DNA of 64,000 nucleotides, taken from positions 23,362,055 to 23,426,054 of the forward strand of contig CM070912.1 of NCBI GenBank assembly GCA_036417435.1, given 5' to 3'. Shown piece by piece: positions 12,104 through 25,200 of this stretch. Each line of letters starts with the position of its first letter. Positions within the stretch are counted from its first letter, which is position 1. This stretch comes from Inia geoffrensis (Eukaryota > Chordata > Mammalia > Artiodactyla > Iniidae). Both the position numbers and the translations under genes were made by a program. The notes beneath the pieces are model-generated. The model made no database searches, was not told the DNA's origin, and saw only the letters and a list, made by a program, of their open reading frames with translations.

Positions 12104-15100
12104 ACGCGGGCCTCTCACTGCTGTGGCCTCTCCCGTTGCGGAGCACAGGCTCCGGACGCGCAGGCTCAGCGGCCATGGCTCACCGGCCCAGCCGCTCCGC
12201 GGCACGTGGGATCTTCCCAGACTGGGGCACGAACCCGTGTCCCCTGCATCGGCAGGCGGACTCTCAACCACTGCACCACCAGGGAAGCCCACGATGAAGC
12301 ATTTTAACTGAGAAAATTAATGTGGGAATGTTCCTCAGGGAAACAAAAGCCTGGTACATGGCACTATAGTCAAAGTAAAAAAACAGAAAACTGGGGAGAG
12401 CCAGAGTCCAAGGACCTTGTGGACAATGTGGCTGGCCCTGTACTTCCAGGCTAGCAACCATAACAGAACTGCATTTTCAACAGGAATTTCAGGGCAGCCC
12501 ATTACATGGCTTCTATTAGCAGTGCAACTCTTGCAGCCTATCTTTAAAACCATCAGACAGAAAAAAAGGATACAATCTCGGAATGAGTTCCCTGATGGAA
12601 GCGATCTTGAAAAACCAATTTAAGCACGTTTCTTTGGCTGTGTCATTTACATTCTCTGGAGAGAAGTGATCTGTAAAACAAAAATAATATCTATCAGCCC
12701 CCTAATTCTTGGGATCTGTTAGAGATGCTATGAGTCCTAGGACAAAAAAAAGTTACAATGGAGCAGAAGAATGGGTGGGGCACCCAGTCCTTCTATGTTT
12801 TTCCTTCCAAATATCATTATTATTAGGAAACAACTGGTGACAATGATAGCTGACACAAAAAGGCTTTCTAAGTGCCAGGCGCCGTTCAGAGTGTATAGGC
12901 ATCAGCTTACCTAATCCCCACAAGATCCCTCCAAGTTATATACTTTTATTGTCCTCTTTCATAGACACAGAGGGCAAGGCACAGAGAAGTTTAGGGACTT
13001 GCGCAGGGCACACAGGAAACCGATGTAAGAGTTCCTTTTGGACCCGCCATCTGCAGTGGCACCGCCGCCAATATGCAGATTTTCGTGAAGACCCTGACGG
13101 GGAAGACCGTCACTCTCGAGGTCAAACCCTCGGATACAATAGAAAATGTAAAGGTCAAGATCCAGGATAAGGAAGGAATTCCTCCTGACCAGCAAAGACT
13201 GATCTTTGCTGGCATGCAACTGGAAGATGGACGTACTTTGTCTGACCACAACACTCAAAAGGAGTCCACTCTTCATCTTGTGTTGAGAATTCATGGTGGT
13301 GCTAAGAAAAGGAAGAAGAAGTCTTACACCACTCCCAGGCAGAACAAGCATAAGAGAAAGAAGGTTAAGCTGGCTGTCCTGAAACACTACAAGGTGGAGG
13401 AGAACAGCAAAATCAGTCGCCTTCGTCGGGAGTGCCCTTCAGGTAAACGTGGTGCGGGAGCTTTTATGGTCAGCCACTTTGACTGACATTATTGTGGCAA
13501 ATGTTGTCTGACCTATTGTTTCAACAAACCAGAAAACAAGTAATTGTGTATTGGTTAATAAAAGACATGAACTAATGAAAAAAAAAAAAAACAGACATAA
13601 GAGTTAGAATTCAACTCAGGCAGTCTGGCTCCTCAGCCTATATTCTTAGCCACTGCCTCTAATTTAATCCAGAGGTTCTTGGTGTACCCACCAGTAATTA
13701 TGGTGATACTACTGAGAATTCCAGATGCTTGAGGAACCTGCAACTGTAATATTAAATGTGATCGATCAGTGTTTGTGCTCTAAATATCACATGGACCAGG
13801 CTTGAAAGGTAAATCAAAGACTCAGGCGAGAAACCAGCCAGAGTTAGGCTGCCAGCTCAATACGGCACTAAGACTTGAGTCACTTTGTGGCAAAACTGCC
13901 ACTTTCCCCTCTTATCTACTCTCTTCCTCTTTAATAGAACTCTCATTTTCTGCTGGGCATACGGCCATCCTTGCAGCTCAGTGTGGCCATGTGACCAAGT
14001 TCTGGTCCCAGGATATAAACAAAAGTGCAAGGTCTGGGAACTAGCTGTAAGGGAAAGGGCTTGATCTTCATTCCTTCTTCCTTCCTGCCGGCTAGAATGC
14101 AGATACGATGGCTGTGACCTCCATAACCATCTTGAACCACAAGAGCAAGACCGAAGTCAGGATTGTTGGCACCACAGGCTGGCTGCCCAACTAGCCCTGA
14201 TCATCCTTACTGTGATTTTGAGTTTTCTGGCACTGACAACCAAGCCCAATCATGACATACATCTTAATAAGGAATGGAAAAGAGTACGAAAAATGAAAAC
14301 AAAAACAAACGACAAAAAACTCATCAACACCAAGAAGGCCATTGTTGAACTCTTACTTGAAAATGATTTCTTCTAAATGATTTCCACACAAATTGGAGCC
14401 CGATCCCACCACTGGGTGTGCTTTACACTTTCAGGATTCAATCAAAACAGGAGAAATTAATTACTATAGAACGTAACAGATGAACATTAGCTTGTTGGTT
14501 GGTCTCATCTTGTTGTTCGGTGGGTCATTTTTCATCCCTGATTCTACTTTCTGCTACTTGGTGGCACACCATTAAGGTGATCAAAATATCTACGGAATCA
14601 GCAAAAAGATAAAACTCTAGGTACTTCACGAGCTGAGAACAGTCACTAATCACAATGGCAGATATTCTGGAATTGCAATCTCAAGGATTTGTCTATTTTT
14701 GGACGTTCTGGCATGCTTCATTCATTCGAGAATTTTTCACTTGCCATTTTCAAAGGGAAGGGAAATTACCATTTTCCCTTTCCTGGCCTGAACCGGTGCA
14801 CTTCAAAGTAACTTTTTTTCAAGTTCCAAGAGATCCAGACAGGAAAAGATAAGGGTTATTCTTAAATTCGTTTGTCAATCTTGCCTTTTGGAAAAGGGAG
14901 AGGTGGGGTTAATTTCCCTTCATATGACCAAATCATGTGATTTGAGACCCAAAAGCAAAAATAAGTCTCTGAGGTCATCTAAGAAAAACGCTTGCTTTTC
15001 AGTTGAGGGAACGGAGTGCAGCAGCAAAGGGTGGGATGACAGGGATTCGGGCTGCCAGAGAGAGCTGGACATCACACCAAAGGCAAGTTGCCCTGCGTGT

Positions 15101-18100
15101 ACACATTGACTGAAAGCTATACAATAATCTGCATATGGAATATAAAGGCTTTAGGCTTTCTTTCTAGCTCAAGGGATAATTCAGGAAAAGGATTATGTTA
15201 TACAGGACTTTAAAATATTATAGAAAAAAGTAAATAAACAAAACTGGAAGAAAATAAATGTTACAGAAAACTCAATATTACATTACTTCATTTGCTCAAT
15301 ACAAACGTCTTAGGAACCAATTAAAAGTGGTATTCTAGGCTCCAGGCAGATAACAGCACATAAGAGAGACCCTGCCCTAATGAAGCTTACATTCCAGTGG
15401 GGGAAGAAACATAATAAACACAGAAAAGAATAAGCATGCAAACAAGATAACATCCAATAGCAGTCAACACTATGAAAGATATAAAACTAGGTATGGAATA
15501 GAGAGTGACCTGAGTTAATCTGGCGGGGGTGGGGGGGGCGGGGATTCATTAGACAGGGTGTCAGTCAGAGAAGGCTCCTGCAGATGTAGCATTTGAGCTG
15601 AGCCCTGAATTATAAAAAGCATCTAGCCATGCTTAGATGTGGAGGAAATGTATTCCAGGAGGAAGAAACAGCAAGTGCAAAGGCCCTGTGGTAGGTATGA
15701 CCTCTGGTGCGGTCAAAGAACAGGAAAGGGAGCCAAAGTGGTGAGAGCAAGAAGCGGGGAAGCAGGCATCACAAACCAGGTCATGCGGGGTTGCAGCCTT
15801 GGTGAGGAGTCTGAGAGTTTTTCTAAGTATGACAGAAACTCCCTGAAGAGTTCTGAGCAGAGGAATGGCTTGACATGACATGACTTATACTTCAGTGCTT
15901 GAGCTGCTACATGGAGAATGCATTCAGAATTTGGAAATTAATTAAGAAGAGGCTTTGCTGTAACAAAGAGTAAAGATATTTTCCTCTAGTTCTCACTTAT
16001 TTTTCTTTTATGGTGCTTCTTTTTTCAACCCTAACTTCTGTGGATATTTTAGGAGGAGGGAGGACACCAGCGACTCTAGTTCTCTTTCATTTGCCAAGTC
16101 TCTACCCTGGCAGTGAAAGGTCTCTTTACATAACAAGGCTTATGGGGTGCCACGTCACCTTAATATGTGCCTGAAAGGCCAGGTCAGTTAAGGACATTGC
16201 TTATCCAGATGCAGCTTACATCAGCCATGGAGAAAAACTGAAGATAGGAATGCCCCCAGCTGATGAGGAGAGCCACAACACAATAAACCCAAGTTATTTC
16301 TCCCAACATGGAAATAGAATTGTTTTATCACTTATAGTACATTGCCTCTTCACTCATATGCTGGATTAAGAAAGGCTGGGGAGAGAAGAAAGATGGCGGA
16401 AGAGTAAGACGCGGAGATCACCTTCCTTCCCACAGATACACCAGAAATACATCTACACGTGGAACAACTCTTACAGAACACCTACTGAAGGCTGGCAAAA
16501 GACCTCAGACCTCCTAAAAGGAATCAGGACTCTACCTCTGAGGGGAGAGAGCCAACTTCAGAACACTGGTCCACAAGAGATTTCCCAGCACCACATAATA
16601 TCAAACGGCGAAAATCTCCCAGGGATCTCCACCTTAACACCAGCACCCAGCTTCACTCAACGGCCAGCAAGCTACACTGCTGGAAAACCTATGCCAAACA
16701 ACTAGCAAAACAGAAACACAACCCCACCCATTAACAGAGAGGCTGCCTAAAATCATAATAAGTCCAGAGACACCCCAAAACACATCACCAGACGTGGACC
16801 TGCCCACCAGAGAGACAAGATCCAGCCTCATCCACCAGAACACAAGCACTAGTCCCCTCCACCAGGAAATATACACAACCCACTAGACCAACCTTAGCCA
16901 CTGGAGACAGACATCAAAAACAACGGGAACTACGAACGTGTAGCCTGCAAAAAAAAAAAAAAAAAGGGGACCCCATACACAGTAAGATAAGCAAAATGAG
17001 AAGACAGAAAAACACACAGCAGATGAAGGAGCAAGATAAAAATGCACCAGACCTAACAAATGAAGAGGTAATAGGCAGTCTACCTGAAAAAGAATTCAGA
17101 ATAATGATAGTAAAGATGATCCAGAATCTCGGAAATAGAATGGAGGCAAGGATGGAGAAGATGCAAGAAATGTTTAACAAAGATCTAGAAGAACTAAAGA
17201 ACAAACAAACAGAGATGAACAACACAATAACTGAAATGAAAAATACACTAGATGGGATCAATAGCAGAATAACTGAGGCAGAAGAACGGATAAGTGACCT
17301 GGAAGATAAACTAGTGGAAATAACGACTGCAGAGCAGAATAAAGAAAAAAGAATGAAAAGAACTGAGGACAGTCTCAGAGACCTCTGGGACAATATTAAA
17401 CGCACCAACATTCGAATTATAGGGGTTCCAGAGGATGAAGAGAAAAAGAAAGGGACTGAGAAAATATTTGAAGAGATTATAGTTGAAAACTTCCCTAATA
17501 TGGGAAAGGAAATAGTTAACCAAGTCCAGGAAGCAGAGAGAGTCCCATACAGGATAAACCCAAGGAGAAATACGCCAAGACACATATTAATCAAACTCTC
17601 AAAAATTAAATACAAAGAAAGCATATTAAAAGCAGCAAGGGAAAAAAAACAAATAACACACAAGGGAATCCCCATAAGGCTAACAGCTGATCTCTCAGCA
17701 GAAACTCTGCAAGCCAGAAGGGAGTGGCAGGACATACTGAAAGTGATGAAGGAGAAAAGCCTGCAACCACGATTACTCTACCCAGCAAAGATCTCATTCA
17801 GATTTGATGGAGAAATTAAAACCTTCACAGACAAGCAAAAGCTGAGAGAGTTCAGCACCACCAAACCAGCTTTACAACAACTGCTAAAGGAACTTCTCTA
17901 GACAAGAAACACAAGAGAAGGAAAGGACCTATAACAACGAACCCAAAACAATTTAGAAAATGGGAATAGGAACATACATATCGATAATTACCTTAAATGT
18001 AAATGGACTAAATGCTCCCACCAAAAGACACAGATTGGCTGAATGGATACAAAAACAAGACCCATATATATGCTGTCTACAAGAGACCCACTTCAGACCT

Positions 18101-21100
18101 AGAGACACATACAGACTGAAAGTAAGGGGATGGAAAAAGATGTTCCATGCAAATGGAAATCAAAAGAAAGCTGGAGTAGCAATTCTCATATCAGACAAAA
18201 TAGACTTTAAAATAAAGACCATTACAAGAGACAAAGAAGGACACTACATAATGATTAAGGGATCGATCCAAGAAGAAGATATAACAATTGTAAATATTTA
18301 TGCACCTAACACAGGAGCACCTCAATACATAAGGCAAAAACTAACATCCATAAAAGGGGAAATCGACAGTAATACATTCATAGTAGGGGACTTCAACACC
18401 CCACTTTCACCAATGGACAGATCATCCAAAATGAAAATAAATAAGGAAACACAAGCCTTAAATGATACATTAAACAAGATGGACTTAATTGATATCTATA
18501 GGACACTCCATCCAAAAACAACAGAATACACATTTTTCTCAAGTGCTCATGGAACATTCTCCAGGATAGATCATATCTTGGGTCACAAATCAAGCCTTGG
18601 TAAATTTAAGAAAATTGAAATTGTATCAAGTATCTTCTCCGACCACAACGCCATGAGACTAGATATCAATTACAGGAAAAGATCTGTAAAAAATACAAAC
18701 ACATGGAGGCTAAACAATACATTACTCAATAATGAAGTGATCACTGAAGAAATCAAAGAGGAAATTAAAAAATACCTAGAAACAAATGACAATGGAGACA
18801 CAACGACCCAAAACCTATGGGATGCTGCAAAAGCAGTTCTAAGAGGGAAGTTTATAGCAATACAAGCCCACCTTAAGAAGCAGGAAACATCTCGAATAAA
18901 CAACCTAACCTTACACCTAAAGCAATTAGAGAAAGAAGAACAAAAAAACCCCAAACTTAGTAGAAGGAAAGAAATTATAAAAATCAGATCAGAAATAAAC
19001 GAAAAAGAAATGAAGGAAACAATAGCAAAGATCAATAAAACTAAAAGTTGGTTTTTTGAGAAGATAAACAAAATAGATAAACCATTAGCCAGACTCATCA
19101 AGAAAAAAAGGGAGAAGACTCAAATCAATAGAATTAGAAATGAAAAAGGAGAAGTAACAACTGACACTGCAGAAATAAAAATGATCATGAGAGATTACTA
19201 CAAGCAACTCTATGCCAATAAAATGGACAATCTGGAAGAAATGGACACATTCTTAGAAATGCACAAACTACCAAGACTGAATCAGGAAGAAACAGAAAAT
19301 ATGAACAGACCAATCACAAACACTGAAATTGAAACTGTGATTAAAAATCTTCCAACAAACAAAAGCCCAGGACCAGATGGCTTCACAGCTGAATTCTATC
19401 AAGCATTTAGAGAAGAGCTAACACCTATCCTTCTCAAACTCTTCCAAAATATAGCAGAGGGAGGAACACTCCCCAATTCCTTCTACGAGGCCACCATCAC
19501 CTTGATACCAAAACCAGACAAGGATGTCACAAAGAAAGAAAACTACAGGCCAATATCACTGATGAACATAGATGCAAAAATCCTCAACAAAATACTAGCA
19601 AACAGAATCCAACAGCACATCAAAAGGATCATACACCATGATCAAGTGGGGTTTATTCCAGGAATGCAAGGATTCTTCAATATACGCAAGTCTATCAATG
19701 TGATACACCATATTAACAAATTGAAGGAGAAAAACCATATGATCATCTCAATAGATGCAGAGAAAGCTTTTGACAAAATTCAACACCCATTTATGATAAA
19801 AACCCTACAGAAAGTAGGCATAGAGGGACCTTTCCTCAACATAATAAAGGCCATATATGACAAACCCACAGCCAACATCATCCTCAATGGTGAAAAACTG
19901 AAAGCATTTCCACTAAGATCAGGAGCAAGACAAGGTTGCCCACTCTCACCACTCTTATTCAACATAGTTTTGGAAGTTTTAGCCACAGCAATCAGAGAAG
20001 AAAAGGAAATAAAAGGAATCCAAATCGGAAAAGAAGAAGTAAAGCTGTCACTGTTTGCAGATGACATGATACTATACATAGAGAATCCTAAAGATGCTAC
20101 CAGAAAACTACTAGAGATAATCAATGAATTTGGTAAAGTAGCAGGATACAAAATTAATGCACAGAAATCTCTGGCATTCCTATATACTAGTGATGAAAAA
20201 TCTGAAAGTGAAGTCAAGAAAACACTCCCATTTACCATTGCAACAAAAAGAATAAAATACCTAGGAATATACCTACCTAGGGAGACAAAAGACCTGTATG
20301 CAGAAAATTATAAGACACTGATGAAAGAAATTAAAGACGATACAAATAGATGGAGGGATATACCATGTTCTTGGATTGGAAGAATCAACATTGTGAAAAT
20401 GACTCTACTACCCAAAGCAATCTATAGATTCAATGCAATCCCTATCAAACTGCCACTGGCATTTTTCACAGAATTAGAAAAAAAATGTTCACAATTTGTA
20501 TGGAAACACAAAAGACCCCGAATAGCTAAAGCAATCTTGAGAGCGAAAAACGGAGCTGGAGGAATCAGGCTCCCTGACTTCAGACTATACTACAAAGCTA
20601 CAGTAATCAAGACAGTATGGTACTGGCACAAAAACAGAACGATAGATCAATGGAACAGAATAGAAAGCCCAGAGATAAACCCACGCACATATGGACACCT
20701 TATCTTTGATAATGGTGGCAGGAATATACAGTGGAGAAAGGACAGCCTCTTCAATAAGTGGTGCTGGGAAAACTGGACAGCTACATGTAAAAGTATGAGC
20801 TTAGATCACTCCCTAACACCATACACAAAAATAAGCTCAAAATGGATTAAAGACCTAAATGTAAGGCCAGAAACTATCAAACTTTTAGAGGAAAACATAG
20901 GCAGAACACTCTATGACATAAATCACAGCAAGATCCTTTTTGACCCACCTCCTAGAGCAATGGAAATAAAAACAAAAATAAACAAATGGGACCTAATGAA
21001 ACTTCAAAGCTTTTGCACAGCAAAGGAAACCATAAACAAGACCAAAAGACAACCCTCAGAATGGGAGAAAATATTTGCAAATGAAGCAACTGACAAAGGA

Positions 21101-22168
21101 TTAATCTCCAAAATTTACAAGCAGCTTATGCAGCTCAATGACAAAAAAACAAACAACCCAATCCAAAAATGGGCAGAAGACCTAAATAGACATTTCTCCA
21201 AAGAAGATATGCAGACTGCCAACAAACACATGAAAGAATGCTCAACATCATTAATCATTAGAGAAATGCAAATCAAAACTACAATGAGATATCATCTCAC
21301 ACCAGTTAGAATGGCCATCATCAAAAAATCTAGAAACAATAAATGCTGGAGAGGGTGTGGACAAAAGGGAACCCTCTTGCACTGCTGGTGGGAATGTGAA
21401 TTGGTTCAGCCACTATGGAGAACAGTATGGAGGTTCCTTAAAAAACTCAAAATAGAACTACCATATGACCCAGCAATCCCACTACTGGGCATATACCCTG
21501 AGAAAACCAAAATTGAAAAAGAGGCGTGTACCAAAATGTTCATCGCAGCTCTATTTACAATAGCCCGGGGATGGAAACAACCTAAGTGCCCATCGTCAGA
21601 TGAATGGATAAAGAAGATGTGGCACATATACACAATGGAATATTACTCAGCGTTAAAAAGAAACGAAATTGAGCTATTTGTAATGAGGTGGATAGACCTC
21701 GAGTCTGTCATACAGAGTGAAGTAAGTCAGAAAGACAAAGACAAATACCGTATGCTAACACATATATATGGAATTTAAGAAAAAAAAATGTTATGAAGAA
21801 CCTAGGGGTAAGACAGGAATAAAGACACAGACCTACTGGAGAACGGACTTGAGGATATGTGGAGGGGGAGGGGTGAGCTATGAGAGGGCGAGGGAGGGGC
21901 ATGGACATATATATACTAACAAATGTAAGGTAGATAGCTAATGGGAAGCAGCCGCTTGGCACAGGGATATCTGCTCTGTGCTTTGTGACTGCCTGGAGGG
22001 GTGGGATAGGGAGGGAAGGAAGGAGAGATACGCAAGAGGGAAGAAATATGTGAACGTCTGTATATATATAACTGATTCACTTTATTGTAAAGTAGAAACT
22101 GACACACCATTGTAGAGCAATTTTAACCCAATAAAGATGTTAAAAAAAAATAAAAAAATAAAAAATAA

Positions 22169-22212
<44 letters not shown>

Positions 22213-25200
22213 AAGGCTGGGGAAAAACTACCACAACTAGTATAGCATGTACTTTCCGTGAACCCAAAGGACACTGGTATCTTTCTGAGGTCGTAAGAGC
22301 TTATGCCTTAGTTAAAACTCCTGAAGGTAAAAGGGCTCAAATACTAAGTTCACAATCTGAACTTGATTCAAATGGAAAGAATGAGTACACACACCACCGG
22401 ACTTCTCTCTCCACATAATTTCTTTACGCAGAATTCTGCAGAGTAGGTTTCAAAAGCTTTCTTCATAATTACTGTTAAGAGTCATCCCCAACATTACTGA
22501 TGTTTTTGAGAAAAGTTTGCCTCTCTCCCCTTCAGGCTCTGGGAAGCAGAAAACACATGCAGATGAAGATTTTTAACTGAAAGGGGGGAAAATGAAATTA
22601 TTTTCAAGAAAGCAAAAGCCTGATTCAACGTAAAAAAAAAAAAAAAGGTATTTTGGGAGGGAAGAATTTAGTGATAAACGTGCTAATTAGTATATTTAGA
22701 TAAGAACTAAAAGTGAACACGAAAGTAGCCTTTTATTTTGAATTTTTATAGTTTAGGTAGGGAGAAAGTTATTAGTAATTCTTCCTTAACTAGCCCTAAA
22801 ATGTTGTTTGTATAGTTAGTGAAAACTAAGAGGAAGGATGCTGCTGGTATAGCATATGGAAGAAAAGTTGGCAAGTGTAAAATAAATGCACCCGAGTTTC
22901 CCAAATCCTTAAGTGGACAGAGAAGGCCTTTCCATCAGGCTTGTCCCCCGCCTCCAAGTCTTGAGAAGTCTAGAATGTGGGCGGAGCTGTTAAAAAACAT
23001 CGCAGGTATAATGTGGTGGAGAGGAGGGTCTAGAGCAGCACTGTCCAGTGGAAATAATCATGTGAGCAGCATTCAAAAAGCTAAAACAAAACAGGTGAAA
23101 TTTTAACAATTTACTTCATTTAATCCAATTCATCTAAAATATCAGTTCAACATGTAATCAACTTAAAAATTGGTGAGATACTTCATGGTCTTTTATTTGT
23201 ATAAGTCTCTGAGGGACTTCCCTGGTGGTCCAGTGGTTAAGACTCTGCACTTCCACTGTAGGGGGCATGGGTTTGATCCCTGGTCGGGGACCTAAGATCC
23301 CACATGCCACTCAGTGTAGCCAAAAGAAAAAAAAAAGTCTCTGAAATCCAGGGTATTTTTTTTTTATACTCACAGCACATCTCAGTTTGGACTGGCCACA
23401 TCTCTAGTGCTCAAGAGCCCCACGTGAGCAGTGGCCACCATACTGGATGGTGCAGGCCCAGCGCTAAGAACCAGGCTCTCGCTAGCTGGTGGCAGGGCTG
23501 TGGGCAAGTCCCTGGCTCTTCCCCACTGGGTTTGCCCACCTACAATGAGACAAGGTGATTCCTAAGAGCTTTTCTAACCCTAAAGGTCTGTAGAGTTCTG
23601 TCTTTCTCTCTGAGAAATGTACATATTAGTTTTTAACAATAAAGATAGATGGAAGGAAGGAAGGTAAGAAAGGAAAAAAAGGAAAGAGAGAAAAGGAGAG
23701 AAAAAAGAGACACAGTGAAAGACAGCAAAAGAGAGAAAGAGAAAGGAAGGAAGGAAGGAAGGAAGGAAGGAAGGAAGGAAGGAAGGAAGGAAGGAAGGAA
23801 GGGGGAAAGAAAGAGACAGAAAGGCAAGACAGATAAACAGACAAAAAGAAAAGAGATCAAATTACGGGTACTGTCACATGCCGTCTCTCCAACCTCCAGG
23901 GAAGTGCCGCTGCTAGAAGCAGAAGGAGGTGGGATGAAGGTGGAATGAGCTTGTTCTAACTTGTTCAGATGAGCGTGCTTCCTCTCAGCAGTGCTAGGAA
24001 CTTGAAAGGAGGAATAAGAGGGAAAGGACGCTGTTGCTGGGCGTTCCATGCTGCTGGCCCCATCATCATCATTTATGTGACAAAAGAAATTTGTGATCTA
24101 GCTGTCCCATTATAACCTCCTGAGAGTTTAAAACTGAGTGGCAATAAATTTAATGCAAACATCACTTGGGCATAGAATGTAGATTCAAAGCATCTGTTAT
24201 TATTGATTTATTTGACATTGTTCCTTAATATAAAGTTGGTTTTATAAAGTAATTTGCTTCTTAGGAAAAACATATAGGAAGAATATTTAAATGTCCAACA
24301 GCAGAGAACTTGAAGTTGGTATAAAAGTTCAGTTGAATCTAATTGTAATACCTCTTCATTCTTGCAGATTCAAATTACTTGCCCAAATCCCTAGCTGGGC
24401 TGTTGGAAAATCTAATGTTTTTTGAAGACTGAGATGATCAGAAATCCGTAAAGGCGTTTCTTTAACTTTTAACACACCAAAACAAACAAACAAACAAAAA
24501 AACCTTTATTTCAGGTCTCAACAAATCCTGACTTGATATAAACCTTCTAATCCTGACTTGAGGGCAGCATGAAACCCATGGAAAAGCTAAGACATTACCT
24601 GGTAAGATGCTGTGGTTATCCATACACATGGAAAAGATGCGCTCGTATACCAGCTTTCCTGGGGAGAAAAGGACATATGGTGTCAGCACTGTGCCCTTCA
24701 GAAGGAAACGATAAATCAATGTTTGTTAATTAGGGACAGAGACCGTGGTGTCTCCCATATGAACTTCTACTTGTGATAGTATGCTGCCACCTAGTGGGAC
24801 AAATTTTTAGCCATGATTCTTTTTTAATTTTAGATTTTTAATTAAAATAGGGGACTTTCTGCTCTAGGCAGAAAAGTGATCCTTCACTTATGCTAAGCAA
24901 AATAAGTCAGACAGAAAAAGACAAATACTGTATGATTTCACTTGTATGTGGAATCTAAAAAACAAACAAACAAAAAAGAACAAATATGACAAAACAGAGG
25001 GTCATAGATACAGAGAACAAACAGGTGGTTGCTAGTGGGGAGGGGAAGGTGAGAAACAGGTGAGAGAGATAAATGAGTCATGGGTATGAAATATATGGTG
25101 CGGGGAATATAGTCAATAACTATGTAGGATCTTTGTAAAATGACAAATAGTAACAAGACTTACTGTGGTGATCATTTTGAAATGTACAGAAATATCAAAT

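Larger units (their letters stand above)
16383..22208 (+). mobile_element. Full-length L1 (LINE-1) retrotransposon, both ORFs open
   Basis: A 5.8-kb L1 antisense to VPS35L. It starts with GAGAAGAAAGATGGCGG, the YY1-bearing start expected of an untruncated mammalian L1, has a 613-base 5'UTR, ORF1 (16996-17901), a 58-base spacer, ORF2 (17960-21778), a 3'UTR with a G-rich polypurine tract (about 21859-21903), AATAAA near 22131 and an A-rich tail. The insertion is flanked by a perfect 15-base duplication, AAGAAAGGCTGGGGA, at 16368-16382 and 22209-22223. Perfect duplications and uninterrupted ORFs imply a recent insertion. Mobility itself cannot be judged from sequence alone. Confidence 0.95.
12671..24598 (-). 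other. VPS35L: VPS35L intron 9 (longest in the window)
   Basis: This 11.9-kb intron holds a MIR split by an RPS27A pseudogene (13.0-13.6 kb), an ancient repeat (13.8-14.25 kb), an L2 segment (15.3-15.9 kb), the full-length L1 (16.38-22.21 kb), a short CHR SINE (23.2 kb) and a purine-rich GGAA microsatellite (23.65-23.85 kb). The stretches 14.3-15.3 kb, 22.25-23.15 kb and 23.9-24.6 kb show nothing recognisable. Confidence 0.8.

Noticed and set aside
13802..14140. Small frames near 13.8-14.1 kb
   Set aside because: They fall in an ancient interspersed repeat and have no homology I recognise.
19780..20238. Antisense frames within the L1
   Set aside because: Shadows of ORF2 on the opposite strand.
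23626..24049. Pro/Ser/Phe-rich and Lys/Glu/Arg-rich frames
   Set aside because: Translation of a simple purine/pyrimidine microsatellite.
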